This document shows positions 51,173 to 58,015 of a stretch of 64,000 bases of DNA, piece by piece. Within the stretch, counting starts at the first letter, position 1. Each line of letters starts with the position of its first letter. Location: NCBI GenBank assembly GCA_964439955.1, contig CAYTPX010000008.1, forward strand, positions 1 to 64,000. Direction: 5' to 3'. Below the pieces are notes generated by a model that searched no databases, had not been told where the DNA came from, and was given only the letters and a program-made list of their open reading frames with translations. The translations under genes were made by a program, and so were the position numbers. This DNA is from UBA1794 sp964439955 (GTDB lineage: Bacteria > Bacteroidota > Bacteroidia > Bacteroidales > Bacteroidaceae).

Positions 51173-53920
51173 TCAAAAGAAATCAGGCTTGCGCCTGCGT
51201 GCTTCCTCAAGGGACAACAACCCGGCTTGCCGCCGCCCGTAGTCAGCCCGCAGGCGGGCGTAATCTGCCTCCAGCCGCTCCACGTAGGCTTCGCGCGTGC
51301 GCGGGTTCTGCAAGGCGGCGCATGCCAACACGTCTTGGGCCGCGTCCTTCACCCACACCACCGGCGCCCCATACTCGGGGGCGATGCGCAAGGCGGTGTG
51401 GAGGCGCGAGGTAGTGGCCCCGCCGATGAGCAACGGGATGCGCAAGCCCCCGGCCTCCATGAGGCGCGCCACATGCACCATCTCCTCGAGCGAGGGGGTT
51501 ATCAGCCCGCTCAAGGCCACAAAGTCCACCCGCTCCTCGCGGGCCTTGCGCACGATCTCCTCGGCGGGCACCATCGTGCCCAAGTCGATTACCTCGTAAT
51601 TGTTGCACCCGAGCACGACTCCCACGATGTTCTTCCCGATGTCGTGCACGTCGCCCTTCACCGTGGCCAGCAGCACGCGCCCCGCCGATGCGGCGCCCTC
51701 CACCCGCCCGGCCTCAATATAGGGCTGAAGGATGCCCACGGCCTGCTTCATGGTGCGAGCGGTCTTCACCACCTGCGGCAGGAACATCTTGCCCGCCCCA
51801 AAGAGCTTGCCCACTTCGGTCATGCCCTCCATGAGAGGGCCCTCTATGATGTCCACCGCCCTCGCATGGCAGCCAAGTGCCTCGTGCAGGTCTTCTTCCA
51901 GGTATTGCCCATCACCCTTCACCAAAGCCCGCTTCAACCGTTCGTCCAGCGGGCAGCTGCGCCAGCCGTCCCCTCCCCCTCGGCCCAAGGCCGCAGGGGC
52001 TTCCGCCCCGGAGTGCAGCTCCTGGGCAGCCGCGAGCAAGCGCTCGGCGGCGTCCGCGCGGCGGTAGAGCACGACGTCTTCTATGAGTTCCAGCAGGTCG
52101 TGGGGCAGTTCGCTGTACAAGACCGAGGCCGCGGGATTGACAATGCCCATGTCCATCCCCGCCTCCAAGGCATGGTAGAGGAAAACCGCATGGATGGCCT
52201 CGCGCAAGTAGTTGTTGCCGCGGAAAGCGAAGGAAAGGTTGCTCACGCCCCCGCTCACGTGGGCGTAGGGAAGGTGGGCGCGTATCCAGCGCGTGGCTTG
52301 TATGAAGTCGAGCGCGTAGCGGTCGTGTTCGGGGATTCCCGTGGCCACGGCCAGCACATTCGGGTCGAATATGATGTCCTCGGGCGGGAAGTTTGCCCCT
52401 CCGGGGGCGGTCAGCAGGCGGTAGGCGCGGGCGCATACCTCGATTTTCCGCTCGTACGTGTCGGCCTGCCCCTGCTCGTCGAAAGCCATCACCACCACGG
52501 CGGCGCCGTAGCGCCGTATGAGCCGCGCCTTGGCCAGGAAGGCTTCCTCGCCCTCCTTGAGGGAAATGGAGTTTACCACGGCTTTCCCCTGCACGTTCTC
52601 AAGCCCCGCGCGGATTACCTCCCACTCCGAACTGTCAATCATGAAGGGCACGCGCGCGATGTCCGGCTCGGCCGAGAGCAGGCGCACGAAGTGTTCCATC
52701 TCGGCGCGGGCGTCCAGCAGCCCGTCGTCCATGTTTATGTCCAAAACGAGGGCGCCATCTTCTACCTGCTTGCGGGCGATGGCAAGCGCCTCGGCGTAAT
52801 TTTTCTCCCTAATGAGGCGCAGGAACTTGCGCGACCCGGCCACGTTGCAACGCTCGCCCACGTTAATGAAGCGCACCTCGGGCTTCGCTTCCAAGACCTC
52901 CAAGCCCGAGAGGCGCAAGAGGCGGGGCTTTTCGGAAAAAGCCCTTGGCCTTTTCCCCGAGACCAGCGGGGGAAACCGGGCAATGAAGGCATCGGTCGTG
53001 CCACAGCAGCCGCCGACAATATTGACAAGCCCTTCCTCCACGTATTCGCGCACTTCGCGTTCCATTTCCTCGGGCGACTGGTCATACTGCCCGAGGCTGT
53101 TGGGCAGGCCCGCGTTGGGGTAGGCCGAGACAAAACACGGAGCCATCTCCGAGAGTTGCTCAAGGAAAGGCTTCAACTCCCGCGCCCCGAACGAGCAATT
53201 CAAACCCACGCTGAAGAGCGGGTAGTGGCACATCGAGACAAGCCATGCCGCCAAAGTCTGGCCCGAGAGGACGCGCCCGCTGCGGTCGGCCACGGTGGCC
53301 GACAACATGACGGGCACTTCCCGCCCGCAGGCCTGCATCGCCTCTTCCGCCGCCATGAGGGCGGCCTTGGCGTTGAGCGTGTCGAAGATGGTCTCTACCA
53401 GCAGCGCGTCCACGCCACCCTCGAGCAAGGCGGAGATTTGCCCGAAGTAAGCCGCCCGGAGCGTGGCGAAATCCAGTTCGCGCGCCGCCGGGTCGTCCAC
53501 GTCCCGACTCATCGAGCAACTCTTGTTGGTAGGCCCTATGGAGCCCGCCACATAGCGCCGCTTCCCGGGGACGCGCGGCGAGTATTCGTCGGCCAGGCGG
53601 CGTGCCAGGCGCGCCCCCTCCAAGTTCAGTTCCCGCACACAGTCCGCCACGTGGTAGTCTTGCATGGAGACGGCGTTCGAGCTGAAAGTGTTCGTCTCGA
53701 TGATGTCGGCCCCTGCCTCCAAGTAGCGGCGGTGTATGTCGGAAACCACGTCCGGGCGGGTCAGGTTCAGTATGTCGTTGTTGCCCTTCATCTGCCCCGG
53801 CACGCCGGCGAAGCGCGTCCCTCGGAAGTCCGCCTCGCCGAGCCCGTAGGATTGGATCATAGTGCCCATCGCGCCGTCCAGCACCAATATGCGGCGGCGG
53901 GCGTCCTCTTGCAAACCCAT
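51173..53920 (-). CDS. metH: Cobalamin-dependent methionine synthase lacking the activation domain
   Basis: A 915-residue MetH. The homocysteine-binding barrel (about residues 1-330) starts RILVLDGAMGTMIQSYGL and has the zinc cysteines in GLNCSFG and VGGCCGTTDAF. The methyltetrahydrofolate barrel (about 350-640) begins FINVGERCNVAGSRKFLRL. The cap and B12-binding part has DVHDIG with D757 and H759, the cobalt-ligand motif. The protein stops at DFF, just where the AdoMet-binding activation domain (about 330 residues in E. coli) would begin, and no such domain lies downstream. It methylates homocysteine with methyl-THF and needs B12. It starts 2 bases after the smpB stop. Confidence 0.95.
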   Translation of the reverse strand: MGLQEDARRRILVLDGAMGTMIQSYGLGEADFRGTRFAGVPGQMKGNNDILNLTRPDVVSDIHRRYLEAGADIIETNTFSSNAVSMQDYHVADCVRELNLEGARLARRLADEYSPRVPGKRRYVAGSIGPTNKSCSMSRDVDDPAARELDFATLRAAYFGQISALLEGGVDALLVETIFDTLNAKAALMAAEEAMQACGREVPVMLSATVADRSGRVLSGQTLAAWLVSMCHYPLFSVGLNCSFGARELKPFLEQLSEMAPCFVSAYPNAGLPNSLGQYDQSPEEMEREVREYVEEGLVNIVGGCCGTTDAFIARFPPLVSGKRPRAFSEKPRLLRLSGLEVLEAKPEVRFINVGERCNVAGSRKFLRLIREKNYAEALAIARKQVEDGALVLDINMDDGLLDARAEMEHFVRLLSAEPDIARVPFMIDSSEWEVIRAGLENVQGKAVVNSISLKEGEEAFLAKARLIRRYGAAVVVMAFDEQGQADTYERKIEVCARAYRLLTAPGGANFPPEDIIFDPNVLAVATGIPEHDRYALDFIQATRWIRAHLPYAHVSGGVSNLSFAFRGNNYLREAIHAVFLYHALEAGMDMGIVNPAASVLYSELPHDLLELIEDVVLYRRADAAERLLAAAQELHSGAEAPAALGRGGGDGWRSCPLDERLKRALVKGDGQYLEEDLHEALGCHARAVDIIEGPLMEGMTEVGKLFGAGKMFLPQVVKTARTMKQAVGILQPYIEAGRVEGAASAGRVLLATVKGDVHDIGKNIVGVVLGCNNYEVIDLGTMVPAEEIVRKAREERVDFVALSGLITPSLEEMVHVARLMEAGGLRIPLLIGGATTSRLHTALRIAPEYGAPVVWVKDAAQDVLACAALQNPRTREAYVERLEADYARLRADYGRRQAGLLSLEEARRRKPDFF
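52934..52956. repeat. Repeat-like unit inside metH linker
   Basis: A 23-base quasi-palindrome (GGAAAAAGCCCTTGGCCTTT plus TCC) of the same form as the intergenic family lies between the two barrel domains and encodes part of SGKRPRAFSEKPRLLRLSGL on the minus strand. Confidence 0.4.
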
Positions 53921-53922
53921 GC

Positions 53923-54375
53923 TTAGTGTTTCATGAAGCGGTCCATGTAGCGCTTGTCGTCGCGCTCCTTGATCGCCTCGCGTTTGTCGTATTGTTTCTT
54001 ACCTTTACACAGGGCGACGACCACCTTGGCCAAGCCCTTTTCGTTGATGAACAGGCGGAGCGGCACCACGGTGAAGCCGGGGGTGAGCAGATCCCGCCGC
54101 AGTTTGCCAAGCTCCTTCTTCGTCAAAAGCAGTTTCCGCTCGCGCCGGGCGTTGTGGTTGTTGTACGAACCATAGAAATACTCAGCGATGTGCATGTTTT
54201 TCACCCACATCCCGTCCCGGTCCATGTAGCAGAAAGTGTCGGCCAGGCTAGCCTTCCCTTGCCGGAGCGACTTGATTTCCGTCCCGGTGAGCACTATTCC
54301 GGCCGTATAAGTGTCGATGATTTCGTAATCGAAACTGGCCTTCCGGTTCTTTATGTTTATGGGGAGTGGTTTCAT
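53923..54375 (-). CDS. smpB: SsrA-binding protein SmpB
   Basis: A 150-residue SmpB with the tmRNA-binding fold: IKNRKASFDYEIIDTYTAGI, VLTGTEIKSLRQGKASLADT and IAEYFYGSYNNHNARRERKL, then the basic tail KGKKQYDKREAIKERDDKRY. It carries tmRNA to stalled ribosomes. The ssrA gene itself is not in this window. It lies 17 bases after the Yip1-like gene and 2 before metH, in the same operon. Confidence 0.97.
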   Translation of the reverse strand: MKPLPINIKNRKASFDYEIIDTYTAGIVLTGTEIKSLRQGKASLADTFCYMDRDGMWVKNMHIAEYFYGSYNNHNARRERKLLLTKKELGKLRRDLLTPGFTVVPLRLFINEKGLAKVVVALCKGKKQYDKREAIKERDDKRYMDRFMKH

Positions 54376-54392
54376 AAGCGGGACTTTATTTT

Positions 54393-54974
54393 TTATCCGA
54401 CGATGCGGTCATAGAAATTCGCGATGAGGGTTGTAAACAAAATCAGCACCAAAGTGATCAAAACCGAAATGATGAGCCGTCCCCTATCGGGCACGTCAAG
54501 CATCTTCTTGCTGCCCTCCCATACGATATAGAGCGTATAAAACTGGAAAGGGAAGCCGAGGAAAGAGAAAACCTCCACGATGTTCCCCATCGTGCGCAGC
54601 ACGACCAGCAGCGTCATCGAATAGGAAAGTAGCACCGGCAACGGCATGCCCTGTTCCAAAGACCGCCACGACGAGGGGAAAAGGCGGTGCAAAAAGAAGA
54701 GCGCCAAGTAGAACCCGACGATGAACACGAAGAAAAAGCCCACGATCTCCAAGAAGGCACGGGGGACAACCTCGCCCATCGGAACCGTCCCGTCCGCCAC
54801 GCGGGCGGCTACCAGCTTGGCGGCGAAGCAAAGCAGGGCGCAACAAGACACCAACGGGTACAGGTATTCGGCCACAGGGTTGCACCGCCCCTCTTCCGCC
54901 TCGCCCGCGATTTCCTCCCACGCCCTTGCGGGGTGGAAGATAACCTGGAGCACACGTCGAAAAACTTTCCTCAT
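54393..54974 (-). CDS. Yip1-family membrane protein
   Basis: The ATG at 54974 gives 193 residues with five hydrophobic helices and the opening VLQVIFHPARAWEEIAGEAE, a typical Yip1/YIPF-like pattern in Bacteroidetes (a short amphipathic start with P-x-x-A/T-W). The family is a poorly understood inner-membrane group. It lies between the DUF4375 gene (13 bases) and smpB on the minus strand. Confidence 0.75.
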   Translation of the reverse strand: MRKVFRRVLQVIFHPARAWEEIAGEAEEGRCNPVAEYLYPLVSCCALLCFAAKLVAARVADGTVPMGEVVPRAFLEIVGFFFVFIVGFYLALFFLHRLFPSSWRSLEQGMPLPVLLSYSMTLLVVLRTMGNIVEVFSFLGFPFQFYTLYIVWEGSKKMLDVPDRGRLIISVLITLVLILFTTLIANFYDRIVG

Positions 54975-54987
54975 AAGAACCCTTGTT

Positions 54988-55509
54988 TCACTCGTTATTG
55001 TCCGGGACGACACGCACGAATTCATCCAGATGCCCTTCAGCATAGGCGGCCACGCGGGCAGTGAAGTCCTCCTCGCCCTCTATGAATTCCTCCTCGGGTG
55101 CTTCAAATTGGGGGAATTGCTCATAGAGCGCCATGAACTCCTCGTCGCTCCTTTCCCGCTCGAGCTCCGCGCGGTGTGCCTCGTAGACCCGCCGGGCGCG
55201 GTTGACGACCGCGGCCAAGTCGTCCAGCCCCCACGTGCGGAGCACCGCGGCGAAAGGGTTGTGGAAGACATAAGGCCCGTAGCCATTCTGGATAAGCTGG
55301 ACGAAACCGCCCTCGGCCATCTCGTCGCGGAACAAACGGTAGGCAAGCAACGTGTGCTGCGCGGCCGACAATTTCGGCATCGACTCGGCAGTCAGCACCC
55401 CGCCAGCCGCCGCAAGCAGCGTACCGGCCAGCAATTCCAAAAGGCCATCCGCGCCCTCTTGCGCCGCCCGGCGCAGGGCACTCCCGGCAAGCGTAACGTC
55501 CGTTCCCAT
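54988..55509 (-). CDS. DUF4375/DMP19-like protein
   Basis: The ATG at 55509 gives 173 residues. The centre (LSAAQHTLLAYRLFRDEMAE, then GGFVQLIQNGYGPYVF) matches the DUF4375/DMP19 consensus of a helical domain whose Neisseria member mimics DNA. The C-terminal third is strongly acidic. A minus-strand TACCTTTG at 55537-55544 lies between the ATGs at 55554 and 55509, so the downstream one is the likelier start. First gene of the DUF4375-Yip1-smpB-metH run. Confidence 0.8.
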   Translation of the reverse strand: MGTDVTLAGSALRRAAQEGADGLLELLAGTLLAAAGGVLTAESMPKLSAAQHTLLAYRLFRDEMAEGGFVQLIQNGYGPYVFHNPFAAVLRTWGLDDLAAVVNRARRVYEAHRAELERERSDEEFMALYEQFPQFEAPEEEFIEGEEDFTARVAAYAEGHLDEFVRVVPDNNE

Positions 55510-55536
55510 TTCCCTACAAGTACTCAGATTGGTCGG

Positions 55537-55544
55537 CAAAGGTA
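55537..55544 (-). promoter_or_regulatory. -7 promoter element for the DUF4375-yip1-smpB-metH operon (TACCTTTG)
   Basis: CAAAGGTA on the plus strand; TACCTTTG on the minus strand, 27 bases before the ATG at 55509. Confidence 0.6.
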
Positions 55545-55596
55545 CGAATTCCATCCGTATTTCGCCTTCCGCCATGGCCATTTTCTGCAAAAGCCC

Positions 55597-55604
55597 TATC
55601 TTTG
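55597..55604 (+). promoter_or_regulatory. -7 promoter element for the ABC importer genes (TATCTTTG)
   Basis: TATCTTTG lies 73 bases before the ATG at 55678. Neither a cobalamin riboswitch nor a Fur box can be recognised in the leader. Confidence 0.55.
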
Positions 55605-55619
55605 CCCATGCTTGGGGTG

Positions 55620-55674
55620 GAAGCCTCGCCGCTTTTCCGCAAAACCCTCGCCGCTTTTCCGCAAAACCCTCGCT
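55620..55674. repeat. 22-bp direct repeats upstream of the binding-protein gene
   Basis: GCCTCGCCGCTTTTCC is followed by two consecutive copies of GCAAAACCCTCGCCGCTTTT (the second diverging at its end as CTCGCTGCT). They sit in the untranslated leader, immediately before the start codon. Confidence 0.65.
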
Positions 55675-55677
55675 GCT

Positions 55678-56862
55678 ATGTTCAAAAACTGCTACCGTTC
55701 CGCCGCCCTCGTGCTGCCCTTCCTCGCGGCGGCCTGCACCCCTTCCGGGCAAAACGGCCCCACCGGCCAACCGGGCGACACGCTCGAAACACGGTTTGCC
55801 CAAGGCTTCGACTTGGTGGAGCACGGCACCTACTTGGAGGCCATAGTCTACAATCCTTGGGCGCAAGGCAGCGTCCTGGCGCGCTACCTGCTGGTGCGCG
55901 ACACGGCCGCCGTACCGCCCGGCGGGGGGACGAGGGTGGAAATCCCCATCGGCACGCTGGCCGCCAACTCTTCTACCTACCTGGAGCCACTGGAGATGCT
56001 CGGCGTGCTGCCGTCCGTGACGGGCGTCTGCAACGCAGACTACATCTATAACCCGCGCGTCCTGCGCGGCGTGGCCGAAGGACGCATAGCCGACCTGGGC
56101 GACTCCTACAACCTCAACATAGAGCGCCTCCTGCGCCTCGGCCCCGACGCCCTGATGACCACGGCCTACAACACGCCGGACGAGAACACCCGCCGCTTGG
56201 AACGCTGCGGGATACCCATCATCTACAATGCCGAATGGCAGGAGGCCTCCCCCTTGGGGCGGGCAGAATGGATGCGCTTCATAGCCGCCTTCTACGACCG
56301 CCTGCCCTTGGCCGACAGCCTCTTCGGGGGCATTGCTGAACGTTACTTGGCACTGAAGGGGGAAGTGGCACGCTCTTTGTCCCATGACGCGAAGCGCCCA
56401 CGCCTGATGGTGGGGCAGGACTTCCGGGGAAGCTGGAGCATGCCCGCCGACAACAGCTTCAACGCCCTGCTCTACCGCGACGCGGGGGCCGACTACACCC
56501 CGCCCGCCCCCGCCACGGGGGAAGGCGCTCCCGGCCTCCCGGAGGGCAGCAACGCCACGGGAAGCCGCACTACGACGCTGGAAGCCGCGCTGCTCCAATA
56601 TGGCGACGCGGACTGCTGGGTGGGCGCACAAGCATCGACCTACGAAGAGTTGCAGTCGGCCGACAGCCGCTACACCCTCTTCCGCCCTTTCCGCAGCGGG
56701 GAAGTCTACAACTTCAACGGGCGCACCACGCCCTCGGGGGGCAACGATTATTGGGAAAGCGCCATCGTGCATGCCGACACGCTGCTGGCCGACTTGGTAA
56801 AAGTGTTCCACCCCACGCTCCTCCCCAACCACAAGTTTGTCTACGTCCGCCCGCTCCACTGA
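55678..56862 (+). CDS. ABC importer substrate-binding lipoprotein (BtuF/FecB-like)
   Basis: The ATG at 55678 gives 394 residues with a lipoprotein signal ending AAAC (Cys20). The Peripla_BP_2 fold is visible: VPSVTGV-type region (LPSVTGVCNADYIYNP), LLRLGPDALMTTAYNTPDEN and RCGIPIIYNAEWQEASPLGR, ending ADLVKVFHPTLLP. Proteins of this family bind cobalamin, haem or ferric chelates. The next gene, 5 bases away, encodes the FecCD permease. Proximity to cobalamin-dependent metH is suggestive of B12 but not decisive. The substrate remains open. Confidence 0.87.
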   Translation: MFKNCYRSAALVLPFLAAACTPSGQNGPTGQPGDTLETRFAQGFDLVEHGTYLEAIVYNPWAQGSVLARYLLVRDTAAVPPGGGTRVEIPIGTLAANSSTYLEPLEMLGVLPSVTGVCNADYIYNPRVLRGVAEGRIADLGDSYNLNIERLLRLGPDALMTTAYNTPDENTRRLERCGIPIIYNAEWQEASPLGRAEWMRFIAAFYDRLPLADSLFGGIAERYLALKGEVARSLSHDAKRPRLMVGQDFRGSWSMPADNSFNALLYRDAGADYTPPAPATGEGAPGLPEGSNATGSRTTTLEAALLQYGDADCWVGAQASTYEELQSADSRYTLFRPFRSGEVYNFNGRTTPSGGNDYWESAIVHADTLLADLVKVFHPTLLPNHKFVYVRPLH

Positions 56863-56866
56863 CGCC

Positions 56867-57892
56867 ATGAGCCGCACCGCCGCCCGACTTGCCCTGCTGC
56901 TCCTGATGGCCACCGCCGCCTTGGCGGCCGACGTGCTTTGGGGCAACGTCCACATCGAGCCATCCGAGATAGGGAAAGCCCTGCTCGGCCGGCAAAACGA
57001 CCTCATCCTGCGCGAAATCATCCTCGGCTACCGCCTGCCCAAGGCCGTGGCGGCTCTCCTCTGTGGCGGGGCGCTGGCTTTGGCGGGCTTGCTGATGCAG
57101 ACTTTGTTCCGCAACCCGCTGGCCGGGCCCGACGTGCTCGGGGTAAGCGCCGGGGCCACTTTGGGCGTCGCCCTGCTCACCATGGGCGGGAGCACCCTGC
57201 TCCCCCTCCTTCCCGGCGGCATGGGCGAAGCGCTTCACCTCTGCCTCCTCTCCGGATGGGGGCAGAGCTTGGCGGCCATTGCCGGGGCGGCGCTCGTCAT
57301 GGCGCTCGTGGGGGTTGCCGCGTTGCGCGTGCCGCAAGTCACCACCCTGCTCATCATCGGGCTGATGGGGGGCTACTTCATAGGCGCCGCCGTGAGCGTC
57401 TTGCAGAACATCAGCAGCCCCGACACGCTGAAGCTATTCACTTCCTGGACTTTCGGAAGCCTCGCCTCGGTAGGGACAAGGCAGTTGCACGTACTGCTGC
57501 CGCTCGTCGCGCTCGGGGCCTTGCCCGCATTTTTCCTGTCCCAGCCGCTCAACCTGCTCCAACTGGGCGAACGCCGCGCCAGCGCCTTGGGAGTGCGCGT
57601 GCGCCGCACGCACCGTATCGCCATCCTCTGCGCCTCGCTGCTCACCGGGGCGGTCACGGCCTTCGCCGGCCCCATCGCTTTCCTGGGAGTCACCATGCCC
57701 CACATCGCGCGCGGCCTGTTCCTCACCCCCGACCACCGCATCCTCCTCCCGGCGTCCTTCCTCTGCGGGAGCACCACGCTGCTGCTCTGCGACCTCATCG
57801 CGCAGCTTCCCGCCCAACCGCTGCCGCTCAATGCGGTGACGGCCCTCTTCGGGGCGCCGATCCTCGTGTACATCATCCTCAGAAGGCCTTGA
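56867..57892 (+). CDS. FecCD/BtuC family ABC importer permease
   Basis: A 341-residue permease with about ten membrane helices. Family blocks include YRLPKAVAALLCGGALALAG, LMQTLFRNPLAGPDVLGVSA, GATLGVALLT and GPIAFLGVTMPHIARGLFL near the end, where the coupling helix of BtuC/FhuB/HmuU sits. It imports cobalamin, haem or a ferric chelate with the binding protein upstream. No ATPase gene follows; the next gene is convergent GH43, so the ATPase must be elsewhere. Confidence 0.92.
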   Translation: MSRTAARLALLLLMATAALAADVLWGNVHIEPSEIGKALLGRQNDLILREIILGYRLPKAVAALLCGGALALAGLLMQTLFRNPLAGPDVLGVSAGATLGVALLTMGGSTLLPLLPGGMGEALHLCLLSGWGQSLAAIAGAALVMALVGVAALRVPQVTTLLIIGLMGGYFIGAAVSVLQNISSPDTLKLFTSWTFGSLASVGTRQLHVLLPLVALGALPAFFLSQPLNLLQLGERRASALGVRVRRTHRIAILCASLLTGAVTAFAGPIAFLGVTMPHIARGLFLTPDHRILLPASFLCGSTTLLLCDLIAQLPAQPLPLNAVTALFGAPILVYIILRRP

Positions 57893-57922
57893 CCCCCGAC
57901 GGGAATCCCCTTGGCAAACGAC

Positions 57923-58006
57923 GGAAAGCGCCGACACTTTCCGGAAAAAGTGCCAGCGCTTTCCTGAAAAAAGGCAAGGCTTTCCAAAAAAAGCCCTGCG
58001 GTCTCC
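57923..58006. repeat. 21-bp-period repeat, four clean units
   Basis: Units at 57923-57942, 57943-57964, 57965-57985 and 57986-58006 (20, 22, 21 and 21 bases), beginning GGAAAGCGCCGACACTTTCC and becoming more diverged rightwards. This is the clearest tandem example in the window and fills the space between two convergent genes. Confidence 0.7.
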
Positions 58007-58015
58007 CGAGAAAAA

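Noticed and set aside
51227..53926. An 899-codon open frame on the plus strand opposite metH
   Set aside because: Its translation has no family resemblance and mirrors the codon structure of metH. GC-rich genes of this genome leave long antisense frames open.
54721..55677. Plus-strand extension of the binding-protein frame across the DUF4375 and Yip1 genes
   Set aside because: The lipoprotein signal peptide begins at 55678, just after a promoter element; the upstream part is antisense to two real genes.
55555..55677. Cobalamin riboswitch before the BtuF-like gene
   Set aside because: The leader is about 70 bases, too short, and lacks the conserved B12-box; it is mostly repeat units.
57923..58006. 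Tandem repeats considered as a CRISPR array
   Set aside because: Units are adjacent with no unique spacers of 25-40 bases, are palindromic, diverge quickly, and no cas genes are present.
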